Source: Apricaphanius iberus
Lineage: Eukaryota > Chordata > Actinopteri > Cyprinodontiformes > Aphaniidae
Length of the DNA stretch: 64,000 nucleotides
NCBI GenBank assembly: GCA_028564705.1
Contig: JAPXFQ010002745.1
Location: forward strand, 62,001-126,000
Direction of reading: 5' to 3'
A model generated the notes under the pieces. The model ran no database searches, was not told the DNA's origin, and worked only from the letters and a program-made list of their open reading frames with translations. Position 1 is the first letter of the stretch, and each line of letters opens with the position of its first letter. Position numbers and translations under genes: made by a program. This document shows positions 10,607 through 21,700 of the stretch, piece after piece.

Positions 10607-13577
10607 TCCCACAACACCCTGAGATTAGCGTACTACTGCTAGCGTCAAGCTAACGTCATTGAATGTGTTAGGATCATGTGTTCTCCAAGACTAAAAACTG
10701 AGGAAAAAAATCCAATATCGTTTATGTGATAATACTTTAAAAAGACGTATGTCATCAGCTAGCTAAAAAACCAAGCACATAGCGCTAACATAAGCAGAAG
10801 GTCTGACGCTAATGCTATAAGAACAATGACTAAGAGGCAATAAATGAATGTCTAAAATAAAGGTTGCAGTCATTCTAGTTTTATCTGAAGCTTACCGCTT
10901 TGTTGTGTCAGTCATTTCCTTCATCAGACGGAACTGGCTCCTCAATGAGACAACTTATTTCAGCAAACCCATCTTGATGCTGGAGGAGGTTATTGAAACT
11001 CTTGTCCTTCCCACAAACAAAAAATATTTTCCCCACAGATGCAGATAAATTACTATGAAAAATAAAACTTAACCAGGAACTTCACAGAAGTTGTGGTGAT
11101 AGAGGATGGCGAGTTAATAATTCAACAGTCAGATATTTTAACATTTCCACTTCTACCTTCTGTATTCCTGAACTCGGGCTACAAAATTGCAGCAAGAAAT
11201 AACAAGGGCGGATTAATTAATGTTTAGCTGGTTCATCACCTTTTTTAGCAGTTTCAGTGCAAGTACTGTGATGCTAATAGATCAGAAAATGTAATTGATG
11301 ATACAGAAAACTGAACAACTTGAAAAATATAAGCAAAACAGTACATTCAAATATCTCCACAACACCTGGAGTGACTAATTTATGCTTTTGTACATTCCTA
11401 CAACCTTTAAATGCACAACACACTTCATTTAAGGGTTAAAAAAATGTTGTCCCCTTTAATGTGTGAATTTAAACTGTGGAAAAGAAACAGATCAAATTTG
11501 GGCTCCTCCATCCTTGGACAACATCCTTCTGAATACATAATTCTTTGTTTGTAATACTTAGATCAATAATTTAAACTGCATCCTTTAATAAGTAATAAAG
11601 GAACTGATGTGTCCAATCCATTTCCCATCTGATACACCATTGCTGTTGTGTAAAATGTAATACTTTTTATTTTACGTAAATGTCAGACGTTTGGCAGGTG
11701 TTCCTCAGAACATTCCCTCACATTAACCTGAATTCTTCGGCTCTCAAATTCCGCACTGGTTGCTTTGTTCCATTTCCCGTGAAGCTGAAAGGCCTGAAGG
11801 TAGAGAGCAGCAGATGTCTGAACAAGTCTTCATGAATGCTGCTATTTGAGCATGTTGAGAAATAGATGTAGTGGGAAACTTTTAGAAAAACAAGCTCCTG
11901 CTTCCGGATGGGAACAAACTGTTCAGTCAGACACAACTTTCATCATGTTTCTATTTTAAAAGTTTAAATTATATCTGGTGCTATCATGAGATTGAACAAA
12001 ACTTTAAGATTAATTAATTATGATCTGTAGTTAAATAATCCAATTCATCTCTATTTTAATCTCACCTAATAATTGCTGAGAAAAGTACTCATCTTGAGGT
12101 ATTTTTTTTGTTCAAATTCATTACAGTAGTATGGTAGAACAAAGGTGTGATATATATAATTGAAAAAGTGGTTTTATGAAGTAAGGTATTGTATTTAACA
12201 GACCTGAAGAGACGTCCCAGCATACATTACACATACACATTACATTCTGCTGTTTTTGTGACTAGTCCCAAGTGGCGACTGCAACCTTCTACTTTGAGCA
12301 TGCCCAGTTCATTAGTGTTCTGGACTCAGTGGGGTAAATGTCTGATCTGAGTCCAGCTGTATTATGGGTTAAAACAACATGTAATATAGAGCTTATTTGT
12401 TCCAACAATGGCTTGCCATACATCTGGAGCGGACAGGGTGAGCTGTAGCTTTGCGATGCAGACTGGTTGCATTCTCTGTCTGAGATGGGAGAGCGCCCCG
12501 TTGCTCAGTGACAACAGTAAAAACGTTATATGCTTTAACCAAAAGTCTCCAGTAACTCCATTAACAAGTTTTTAGATTAATTGCTATTCGCTTTTATTTT
12601 TTAAAGAGAATCGCTAAAAAACTTGCTAAATATAGTTAAGTCGAGTAACTGTCTGTAACTCCCTGCTTCTCCTCACCTCACCCTCCCCACTACAATAGAA
12701 AGCAGAAAAAATTGATTAGCGTGATTAAAAATGGTTGTAATTAATTAATTGCAAATAATGCAGTAATTTGGCACCCTTACTTATATCTACCACATATATA
12801 AAAATTTATGGTAATTTTTTCTGTTATCAACCTTTTGTTATTGTCATACAGTAAAAGTTCAACTCATTTTACTGAATATATAAGAAGCTTTTAAGCAAAT
12901 GCAGAACAAATCAATATTTAAAGAATTTCTGGGAGTTTACTTTACATTTTAGCAAGGGTTAGACTCAATTAAAAAATTATCTAATTAATTAAAGACTTTG
13001 TAATTAATTAATCTTGGTAAATCACATTTTAAAAGTACAACAATTGTTGGCCATGAAAACACAATTATTCAAATATGAAAGAATTTTGGAAGATGATAAT
13101 CAAAAATGCAGTTAAATGCATGTCAATTCAGAGTAGTAGGCCAAAACTGAACAGACCTAAAACCGAAGTGTCATTTTAAGTATATTTTCAGAACGTTGTC
13201 TTTAAAAAATAATAGCAAAAACATTCTTTTTTAGGGTGACCACATTTTGATGTTTAACCCCTTAACATTCCTTTAAATTCTGCCCAAAATAGTTTTAAAA
13301 CACATACCCAAATTAAAATTAAAGTTGTTCTTGAACAGTTTGGAGTAGAGATATGGCTGGGGTCTTGTTGGAAAGAAAACACTCTGAAATATTTCACAGA
13401 ACAGTGAAAATATGTCTAAGTGAAATTATTGTCCATAATCTTAAATATCGTAAATGGCCATAGAAGTAGACATAGCAGATTACCGTTGTAAACAAACATG
13501 GATTTGAGGATTTAAAATGCAGCAGTAAAATGCTCTTCAGAGTATGCTTTTAATTTTTTCTGGTCACGGTTTAATAT
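10607..13577. other. Gene-free AT-rich stretch
   Basis: No open frame above about 72 codons and no recognisable domain, repeat end or splice-bounded exon. It is low-complexity AT-rich DNA. Unclassified old repeats may be present. Confidence 0.5.
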
Positions 13578-13804
13578 GTACAAGGGCTGGGCAATATGGC
13601 CACATTTTTATATCCCGATATAGCTCAGTTTATATCCCGATAACGATATACTTCACGATATAGCAATTTTTCTGTTAATTAATTTCATGAATAGTTTATA
13701 AAAATGTACAACATGGAAATACAGATTTAAATGATAGATGACAATAACAACACCCAGACTCATCATGTACTGATCTCCTTCCATATGGAGATAGATTTTA
13801 CTTT

Positions 13805-13872
13805 GGAGGTAGATTTGTGTCTTTATTATTCAATTTAAAAAAAAGTAATAATAAAGACACAAATCTACCTCC
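13805..13872. repeat. Perfect 26-bp inverted repeat (hairpin)
   Basis: 13805-13830 (starts GGAGGTAGATTTGTGTC) is the exact reverse complement of 13847-13872, separated by a 16-nt A-rich loop. Either strand would form a 26-bp stem when transcribed. It lies in the left part of the 13584-15917 element. Confidence 0.9.
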
Positions 13873-14464
13873 ATACCTTCCATGGATATCAGTGAAATTT
13901 TAAGAGAGCAGCTCAGCTCTACACTCTGCCTTTGAATTAAACATATTATATGAAAAACATCCAAATTTTGCTCTGATACCTGCTGTCACTCATTCTCTAA
14001 ACTTTACAGCACGTTTTGTGTTTAGCGTTTTTTTTTTTCCTAATGCACCCTCTGGTTTTTATTTGTTTCACTATCTGCATCTCTCCTATGTAACAGAGGG
14101 GTGTTACGTCGATATCCGTCCCCCCTATAGATGTGTTCTGACTCCACCCACACACGAGGCGGCTGCTGCTCATAAATGTTAAACAGATGGCTCACGTTAG
14201 GTTTAGGCACTGGTTCCTGAATAGTAGGATTAGGAAAGTAGTCAAGCATGGTTATCCATGCCGTTTGGATATAAGAAGACCGACGCAGATCAGACAATAG
14301 TTGTTTGTAAAGTTTACCAGCTCCTTGTCCGAACAACGGACTCCAACACTGCACATTTATTTTATTAGAACCACAACAACGAATACAAAGAGAATCAATG
14401 AGCAAAAGCAGCGTAGAGTCGTGGCGTGAGCTCTGATAAACTCCAGATACAGACGCTGTAGCAA

Positions 14465-15625
14465 TTCAATTCAATTCAGTTTATTTATATAGCGCCGTTT
14501 CACAACAGATGTCATCTCAAGGCACTTTACAAAAAGAGTTATTACAATACAATGTTTAGTGTAGAAATTACAGAACCACAGAAGATTGCGTCGTGACTTC
14601 TCAGCAATCCCTCACACTGAGCAAGCACGAAGCGACAGTGGAGAGGAAAAACTCCCTTTTAACAGGAAGAAACCTCCAGCAGAACCAGGCTCAGCATAAT
14701 CGGTCATCTGCTGAGACCTTCTGTGGTTTGGAGAATACAGAACAGAGACACAGAAAGAACAACAGAACTGATGCAGAAGCAGAAGTTGGTACCAGGATGT
14801 GGAGAAGGTTCCTCCACTGGAACGCCATCTTAGTCAGGGTCGTCAAGCAGGGCGGGTCAGGAGCACCTACTGTAGGAAGAGACTAAGAGAAAACAGGTTA
14901 GCGCTTGAATTGACAGCACATCATGCAGTTGGGTAGAAGTAGGAGAGAAAGTAGGAACAGACTCTAATAATGTCCTCCAACAGCCTAGCCTAAAGCAGCA
15001 TAGCTACTAACATTAACCTGTCTCCTAGCTACTAGGACACCTAGCTACCAACACTCTCTACCTGGCTTACATTAATCTATCTCTACCTAGCTACTCTACC
15101 TCTTCCTATCTCTTCCTGGCTTTTGACACTCTGCCTGACTACTAACATTAACCTGTCTCTTCCTAGCTACCTGTCTAACCTGTCTCTAACTACCTATAAA
15201 CATATCTCTAACTGTAAGCTTTGTCAAAGAGGAAAGTTTTAAGCCTAGTTTTAAAGATAGACAAATTGTCTGCTTCACGAACCAACCCTGGGAGCTGGTT
15301 CCACAGGAGAGGAGCCTGATAGCTGAAAGATCTGCCACCCATTCTACTTTTAGAAATCCTAGGAACTACCAGTAAACCTGCAGTCTGAGAGCGAAGGTCT
15401 CTGTTATGAACATATGGAACAATCAGATCTCTGATGTATGATGGAGCTTGATTATTAAGAGCTTTATATGTCAGAAGGAGGATCTTGAATTCTATTGTAG
15501 ATTTTACTGGGAGCCAGTGAAGAGAAGCTAAAACAGGGAAAATGTGATCTCTTCTTCTTTTATTCATTAGAACCCTAGCAGCAGCATTTTGGACTAACTG
15601 AAGACACCACTGATGTGTTGGTAGC
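14465..15625 (-). mobile_element. L2-like LINE, 5'-truncated
   Basis: 15567-15208 (minus) encodes a 119-codon C-terminal end of a non-LTR polymerase: 'RRRDHIFPVLASLHWLPV', 'ILLLTYKALNNQAPSYIRDL', 'GGRSFSYQAPLLWNQLPGLV' and 'LSIFKTRLKTFLF'. Codons up to about 15620 (QLVQNAAARVL-like) extend it. The 3' untranslated region runs to the 'ttcaattcaattcagtttat' tail at 14465. A related 3' UTR copy is at 54205-54532. The catalytic domain is absent. Confidence 0.8.
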
Positions 15626-16164
15626 GAAAAAAACAGCTTTTAGAGCCGGTATTGTTCTGTCTGAGAGACGCGAGTGCAGACACGCAGAGAGACCAACTTT
15701 GGGTTGTCTGATAATCTTGTTTAGACCCCTGGTCTGAAACGTGTTGGTTACCTTCTTCCTCCCTGTTTTTCTCATGTATTGCAGGACAGGAATGCTATAA
15801 GGTGCATCCTGACGTGATTTACTGCAGTAAAACCTTATTGTAGCTTAAACGATAGAAGATCATATGAAACGTTTTCTATCATCCTGATGATATATTTCGT
15901 CATACCGCATAGCCCTAGTACAAGACTTCATTGTTATGTACAGAATCTGTTAGGATTCTGTGGCTGTGTGCTGGAGAGTGGGTGTATTGGTGTTTTCTAT
16001 CCAACCTTCTCTGCACAGCGTGGCAGGCATTAGCCACCAGGTGTTCATCATTGATCATCAGAGAACCAGGCAGAAATTCTTTACCAGAACTAATCTAACA
16101 GCAACTTGTTCTCCCAACACAATTTCCACATATCCTATATGAACTGACTCTGATCCACTTCCTA

Positions 16165-16830
16165 ATGCAGTCATGTTTTCTTTCTGCGCAGATGCTACTG
16201 TGAAATTTTTTAAAGACTCCTATCTGCTCCAAACACGTTCTGCAAAGTTGCAGGTACCATTTCAAGATGGAAAAAAAACACAATCTATATTTCATGGGTC
16301 TGGTGGATGTTTCTTTCCTGTCGATGGGCGGAAAAAACATAAATGTAATATCTTTTGTTGTTTAAGACTCCCAAAAAAAGTATTTCCATTGTGTAGAGAC
16401 AGCATGCCAGGAAATCCCCTCAACTTTGCGCTGAAAGCAGATTATTCTCGCTATCTCACCATCCAGCGCTCCCAGAGACAGATTTGATTTGTCCACCTGA
16501 AACAGCAGGGTATCCACAGGTACCATTTCTATGACGGAATCTGAACTGTAAAAGAAGTCTCTCTGCACACAACGGGCAACAACAGCAAAGGTTACAAAGG
16601 GAACACATTTTTATTGCTGCACATATTTTTCTGGGTAGAATACATATTTGCCATCATTGTTCTATATGTGGATTTTAAAGTCTGCCATTTGAAAAACAAA
16701 GCACAATCCTCTGGCTTTTAACTGTTATTGATAGAATAAAAATGTGATTTTCAACACCTGTTTATATTCTCCAGCGCTTATAGTAATGAAACGTGAAACA
16801 GAGTAATAATAGGCTATTTAATGGTTAATA
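16165..16830 (+). repeat. Unclassified dispersed repeat family X, copy 1
   Basis: About 650 bp recur with moderate divergence at 52420-52985 (same orientation) and 42345-42965 (rearranged). Shared landmarks: 'cagatgctact' at the left, 'ttctgcaaagttgcagg', 'atctcaccatccagcgctcc', 'ccacctgaaacagcag', and 'aactgttattgatagaataa' at the right. There is no conserved coding frame and I could not find clear terminal repeats, so it may be a MITE or part of an old DNA transposon. Confidence 0.65.
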
Positions 16831-16899
16831 ATATTTGTCCACAGCACTTTTAAAAACAAACTGACACTCATGTGGCCAAGTTACCGTCCAACAATCTAA

Positions 16900-18520
16900 G
16901 TAAGAAAACTTCAGGGAAACTGTGATTTACCTGACATTCTCCTAATAGATCCATGCTGGTTTCCTGGGACTTTCTTCCAGAACCTTCAAACCCATAGAAA
17001 CTCCATCAGGGTCCTGGGTTCCTGCCTGGTCAGCCTCTGCACCACTTCCTGCATGATAATCTCATCATCACTCACCCATTCCACTGCTGTCATCAAGCTG
17101 CTCAGCTGTCCGCCCAGAAACATCTCCACCTGCAGAGAAAATCTGAAACTCACCTTCGGTCTTGGAAATCCGTAATCGGACACTACACACCCACCTCCAG
17201 CCAACCACAGACCACAGCAACAACCTTCCTTCCTCCAAGCAACTCATCTCCGTACAACAAGTACGAATCAAACCTATGCCATCAAATCTGCATATCCTCT
17301 TCATTCATTTAATTTATACTCATTCCTCTTGCAGTCCAGACTTGGCTCCCTGGTTTCCTGTTCCCCGGTTCCTCCTGAGACGACCCACAGATCTTTATTA
17401 AATGCAATTATTTTACGTAAATATTACATGTCTACGGGGGGTTTTAGTCTAGTAACCAAATCATGTCAGAATTAACTTATAAACCAAATCCCTTTGTTTT
17501 ATTAGGCCGATGTATTGTAGGTCTATGCATGATTTAACAGACATGTGCCACTTTCACACTAAAGGTTTACATGCACTGCGATCAGATTAATTATGGGCAT
17601 AACCCACCTGTCTCAATCCAAACGAAATGGTAATCTGAATGAGGGGAATCGGGTCAGAGTAATCTGAATGGTGTGTTTACATGAAGCATTTTTATTTTGA
17701 TCAGGCTTTTAATCCGATTATTTATGTCCATGTAAACGTAGATTAGGCTGGAATACACTAACAGGACCACATTATTGCAAAAAGCAAAAATGAGATCCTC
17801 AGTGTTCCCAAACCAAACAGACCCCGCCCCACAATGCCTTCAGCTCTTCTGCTTTATCAAATCAAATCAAACTTTATTTATAAAGCACTTTTCAAACTAC
17901 ATAACTTCTCAAAGTGCTTTACAGATTAAAATGACTCCACAACCTCCTTCCCAAATAAAAAGCATCATCACAACTATAGCCCCCCCACCACCCCAACCCA
18001 TCTCCCATGCATGTAGAAACATAATCACAAGTCTATTTATTTATATGTTATTGACCCGATCTCTGAGATCCATGACGGAGTTGCCGGTTTAGCATCGCTC
18101 TAACCTCACCTGTTCTGGTTGACCTTCTAAGCATCACAGTTGACCTGCATGTTTGCTCGTTCATTTTGATTGGTCAGCCCCTTTAATGCTTCCTGGAAGC
18201 TTTGGCCCATCTATGATGAAATTTGTTTGAGCTGTTTTTACAGCACCTGGTCACTGTTGGACCTTGATGCATGTTCGCTTAGACCCTCTGGAGGTCACAA
18301 TTCTACTGTTTGCATCATTGTCCAGCACAAACTTTGATTTGATACATCTGTAAATATCGTCTCTGACGTCCTGAAAACTCACTAAGAGAAATAAAATAAC
18401 ATTTTAAATTTATCAAATTAACTTAAGGAATTTGACTAAACGTTTAATAAATACAGATAAAGTATTCATTAATCTGCAGATGAGACATGTCACAGACGTG
18501 ACTGAGTGCTACTGAAGGGT
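16900..18520. other. Gene-free stretch with small repeat pieces
   Basis: No host gene is recognised. 17860-17935 is a LINE-type 3' tail (minus orientation: 'atcaaatcaaactttattta' then 'aagtgctttacagatt'). 17560-17745 contains a MITE-like unit with 'gtttacatg' near its left side and 'catgtaaac' near its right side. The rest is unassigned. Confidence 0.45.
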
Positions 18521-18600
18521 GGAGCTTGTTTTTCCTGATTTGTCACCGATTATCTCTTTCACAACCTGGCTGGGTGACAGGTGACATGGGTTTGATGGGA

Positions 18601-18630
18601 GGGAACTTCCAACACGTTAAAATAAAAAGA
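18601..18630 (+). promoter_or_regulatory. Candidate GIMAP A promoter: kappaB-like site and TATA-like box
   Basis: GGGAACTTCC (18601-18610) fits the NF-kappaB consensus GGGRNNYYCC. AATAAAAAG (18621-18629) is a plausible TATA variant 11 bases downstream. The presumed start codon is at 18729, leaving room for a short 5' UTR. Both motifs occur by chance often enough that this stays a candidate. Confidence 0.4.
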
Positions 18631-18728
18631 CCAGAGTATAACCAGTTGAATTCAGAAAGTCGTCATCTCCAAGAGACCGACACCGTAAAGATATCGCAAC
18701 CCAACTGGTTTTCATACCAAAGGCAACA

Positions 18729-21700
18729 ATGAGTAAACCAACAGCCCAAGGTAAGAATGATTTGCCTGCAGTAAAACAGTTTAAGACGAACCATTAGAGG
18801 AACTGGTTCTCTACAACAAGAGCAGCAAAGTTTTTAACATCACCGTTTATTTGAACTTTTTCCAAATTTAAAGCAGTTTTGCCTCACTCAATCACTCAAC
18901 AATTCACTCATTTATAGAACTTTACAAAACCGTATGTCAGACAGGCAAAGATCAAAAACAACAAATATCATTGAAAACAAGGAAAAACAGAACAGAGCAT
19001 CAGTAGAAGCTGGTCTGAGTGACTTCGAGGGCTGATAAGTGGAGAGGAGCTCAGTAAGGTGGTTGCTAAGCCATGAACTGACTCAAAGACAGATAATAAA
19101 AATATTAATATCATTCTATTTAAAGCTTTCAACTTCTGGGATAGACGTATATACAGTGTGATAAAATCTTACCATTGGTTTTATACAGTATTCATTTGAC
19201 CTGAGATTTAACTTGTATCCTGGAGGTAGTTTTGGACCGGGATGTAAATTGACTTTTTTCTCTATAATCTTACCTCCTGCCACCGCCTGGCAACTTTGAA
19301 CCTTGTGATGAGGCCGACTAGAGTGGAGCAAACGTGGAAACGGGTGCAGCTGAAGCCTGAGCTGATGCTGAGGCCGGCTGGTCTGATGCTGGTCTTGAAG
19401 GCGGCAGAGCTGAGACTTGGGGTGTGATGATGGTTGGTCGAAGTGGGGACTATGCTGAAGTGGAGCCCGACAGGCCCCAAACTTGGGTCCTGGAGGCCAA
19501 CAGGCCTTAACCTTGTGGCCTGCAGAGTGGCAACGAGACATGCCTCTAGCTCCTGTCATTTTCTGTTAATTAATTACCCACACAATGCTGTTATGAGATC
19601 ACATAAGCAGCTTGATAAATGGCTAACACACATTAGCATTAGCATGTAGCCACTTACTTCTCTGTCCATCAGGCGTCTGTGTTCTTTGATCCAGCTGCTG
19701 TTCTTTAGGAATGTAGAATAAAATCCTGTAATCCATGCAGCCAAACAGGCCGTTTTCATACAGACTTTTAGAAAGTAAAAGTCCAACAAAAAAAACTGGT
19801 TCCACCTGCTAAAACCAGGGCAGCTATGAGCTTTGAGAAGGGGGAGGGTGTGTTTGCAATTCTACCAGAGGTAAGCTGCTCTGCCTGCAGGGGCGGTGCG
19901 GACACCTATAGCACTTACTTGTTTTCACATGGTGATGTAAAATACGTCACTATGTTACCACTCAGTCGTTTTCCAGGAGAGGGCGCTGCAGCTGCTCAGA
20001 GAGCAGGATTCAGGAGGATTACTCAGACATGCGTGAATTAAGCCAAAAACCATTCTGGTGGGTTCTTTGTGAGAAAATCACATTACCTGATTGTTGAAAA
20101 GCGTAAAAACTGGATTTCGCATGTTAAAGGCTCTTTAAAAGAAGTATGAAATTGAACACGGACCCAATGGAGAGATTTTAAAATTTTGTTGCCGTCTGAA
20201 CCAGATAAAAACCTTACATTAGCATCCTTCACCAACTGAAGGAAGTGAAGAGATGATTAGCCCCGCAGAGACACAATGATCACCCCCAGTGGCAACAGAG
20301 AGAAGGATGGGGCCACAGAGTGAACCCTGTGGCACCCCACTACACACAGGAGCTCTGTAGGAATATTCATCATTAGGTAATGGAGAGGAAGACCTGTTTG
20401 TCAGGTAGGAGGTGAACCACTGAGCCACAGATGCCAACACAGTGACATAAGCAAGACAGAGGGACAAAGTGATCTACGGTATCGAGGGGCTAAAAGGGGC
20501 ACAGGGTGGGTCTGGGACTGCAACATAAAATTTCATTTATTTTATGAAATAAATAAAGGTAGTTATGGTATTAAACTATATTACAAATCAATTACCTACA
20601 AACACATATGTGCTGTGGATATACAAAACTAAAAAATAAAAAAGCAACAAAAAAATCACACACATAAAAAAATAAAGTTAAAAATGAAAGTTATGTTGCA
20701 TGAAAACTCTTGTTCATTACATTTTACTTCATAACTGCAACCACAAGTGTTGTAATAATTGTTGCAAAAACTTGTTCTGTAAATTGTTTTGTAAATAGTT
20801 TTCTGATCAGCAATAAATATAACAATTTCTGATCAACCCATATCAATTGCATGCTTGAAAACACATACAGATTAAAGCAACGCCCATTTCAAGCTTACCC
20901 AGGCCACTTCCAGGTTAAACCCCGCCCACTTCCGGATTCGGCCCCGCCGAGCCCAAGTACAGATAAATCATATGGGTTAACATATACAGATAATGCTGTA
21001 CTTGCTCATCCCTATCCAGTCGCACCAAGACAGCAGGACACTGAACATCAGCGGATGGATAGCAGTGTCATTGTGTACTTTTATTAAGGCCGATTCTGTG
21101 TTATACTGCTTTCTGAAGCCAGACTGAAACCTTAAAAAAATTAAATTATCTTCTAAGAGTGACTATAGCTGTGGAAAAAGTTTTTTTAAAAACCTTTGAC
21201 ATTAAGTTAAACTCTGAGTTTTTCATTTATGGATGCTATATTATTTTTTCTCTCTGTCTTTATGATTTAATCTGATGAAATTTTCTTGTTTTTATACATT
21301 TTTTATCTTTCCCAATACCTTGAAAATAATGAAAAATACAGGTTTATCTTGGAATTTAGGCAGCAAAAAACAGAAGGAATCAAATCATAAATTTTTTTCT
21401 GCATTTCTGCAGTCATAAGAGCTGAAATAAAAAAAGATAAATGTTAGCAGGGTTGTTCTTACTCAGCGTTATGAAACTATAGCTTTGAGTGAGAATAAAA
21501 AGTCAACAGACATAAACTTTTTTCTGACGGATGACTCTACCACCGCACTTCTCCCTTGAACAGTGGGAATGATGAGAGATGAATAGTAAGTGGGTGGAGC
21601 CATTTACCGTCATTTTATTATGCCGTAATCTTCATACAGATACAAAACACCTGTGGACACTTGATTCAACACCCCCACTTGTACACAGGTTGGGGAAAAA

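Larger units (their letters stand above)
13584..15917. mobile_element. Inverted-repeat DNA element with nested LINE
   Basis: The left end 'gggctgggcaatatggccac' and the inverted right end (agggctatgcggtatgacg) are related imperfect inverted repeats. The same six bases GTACAA flank both sides (13578-13583 and 15918-15923). The AT-rich outer parts carry 'tatatcccgatata' motifs, common in fish MITEs of this type. About half of its length is an L2-like LINE inserted between about 14465 and 15620. No transposase is visible. Confidence 0.5.

Noticed and set aside
16986..17304. Possible exon on the minus strand ('WVSDDEIIMQEVVQRL')
   Set aside because: Looks protein-like but has no recognised family, no clear splice borders and no neighbouring exons.
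19116..19559. A 147-codon minus-strand frame rich in His, Gln and Pro
   Set aside because: It spans the border between a MITE and its insert; low-complexity composition without a family match.
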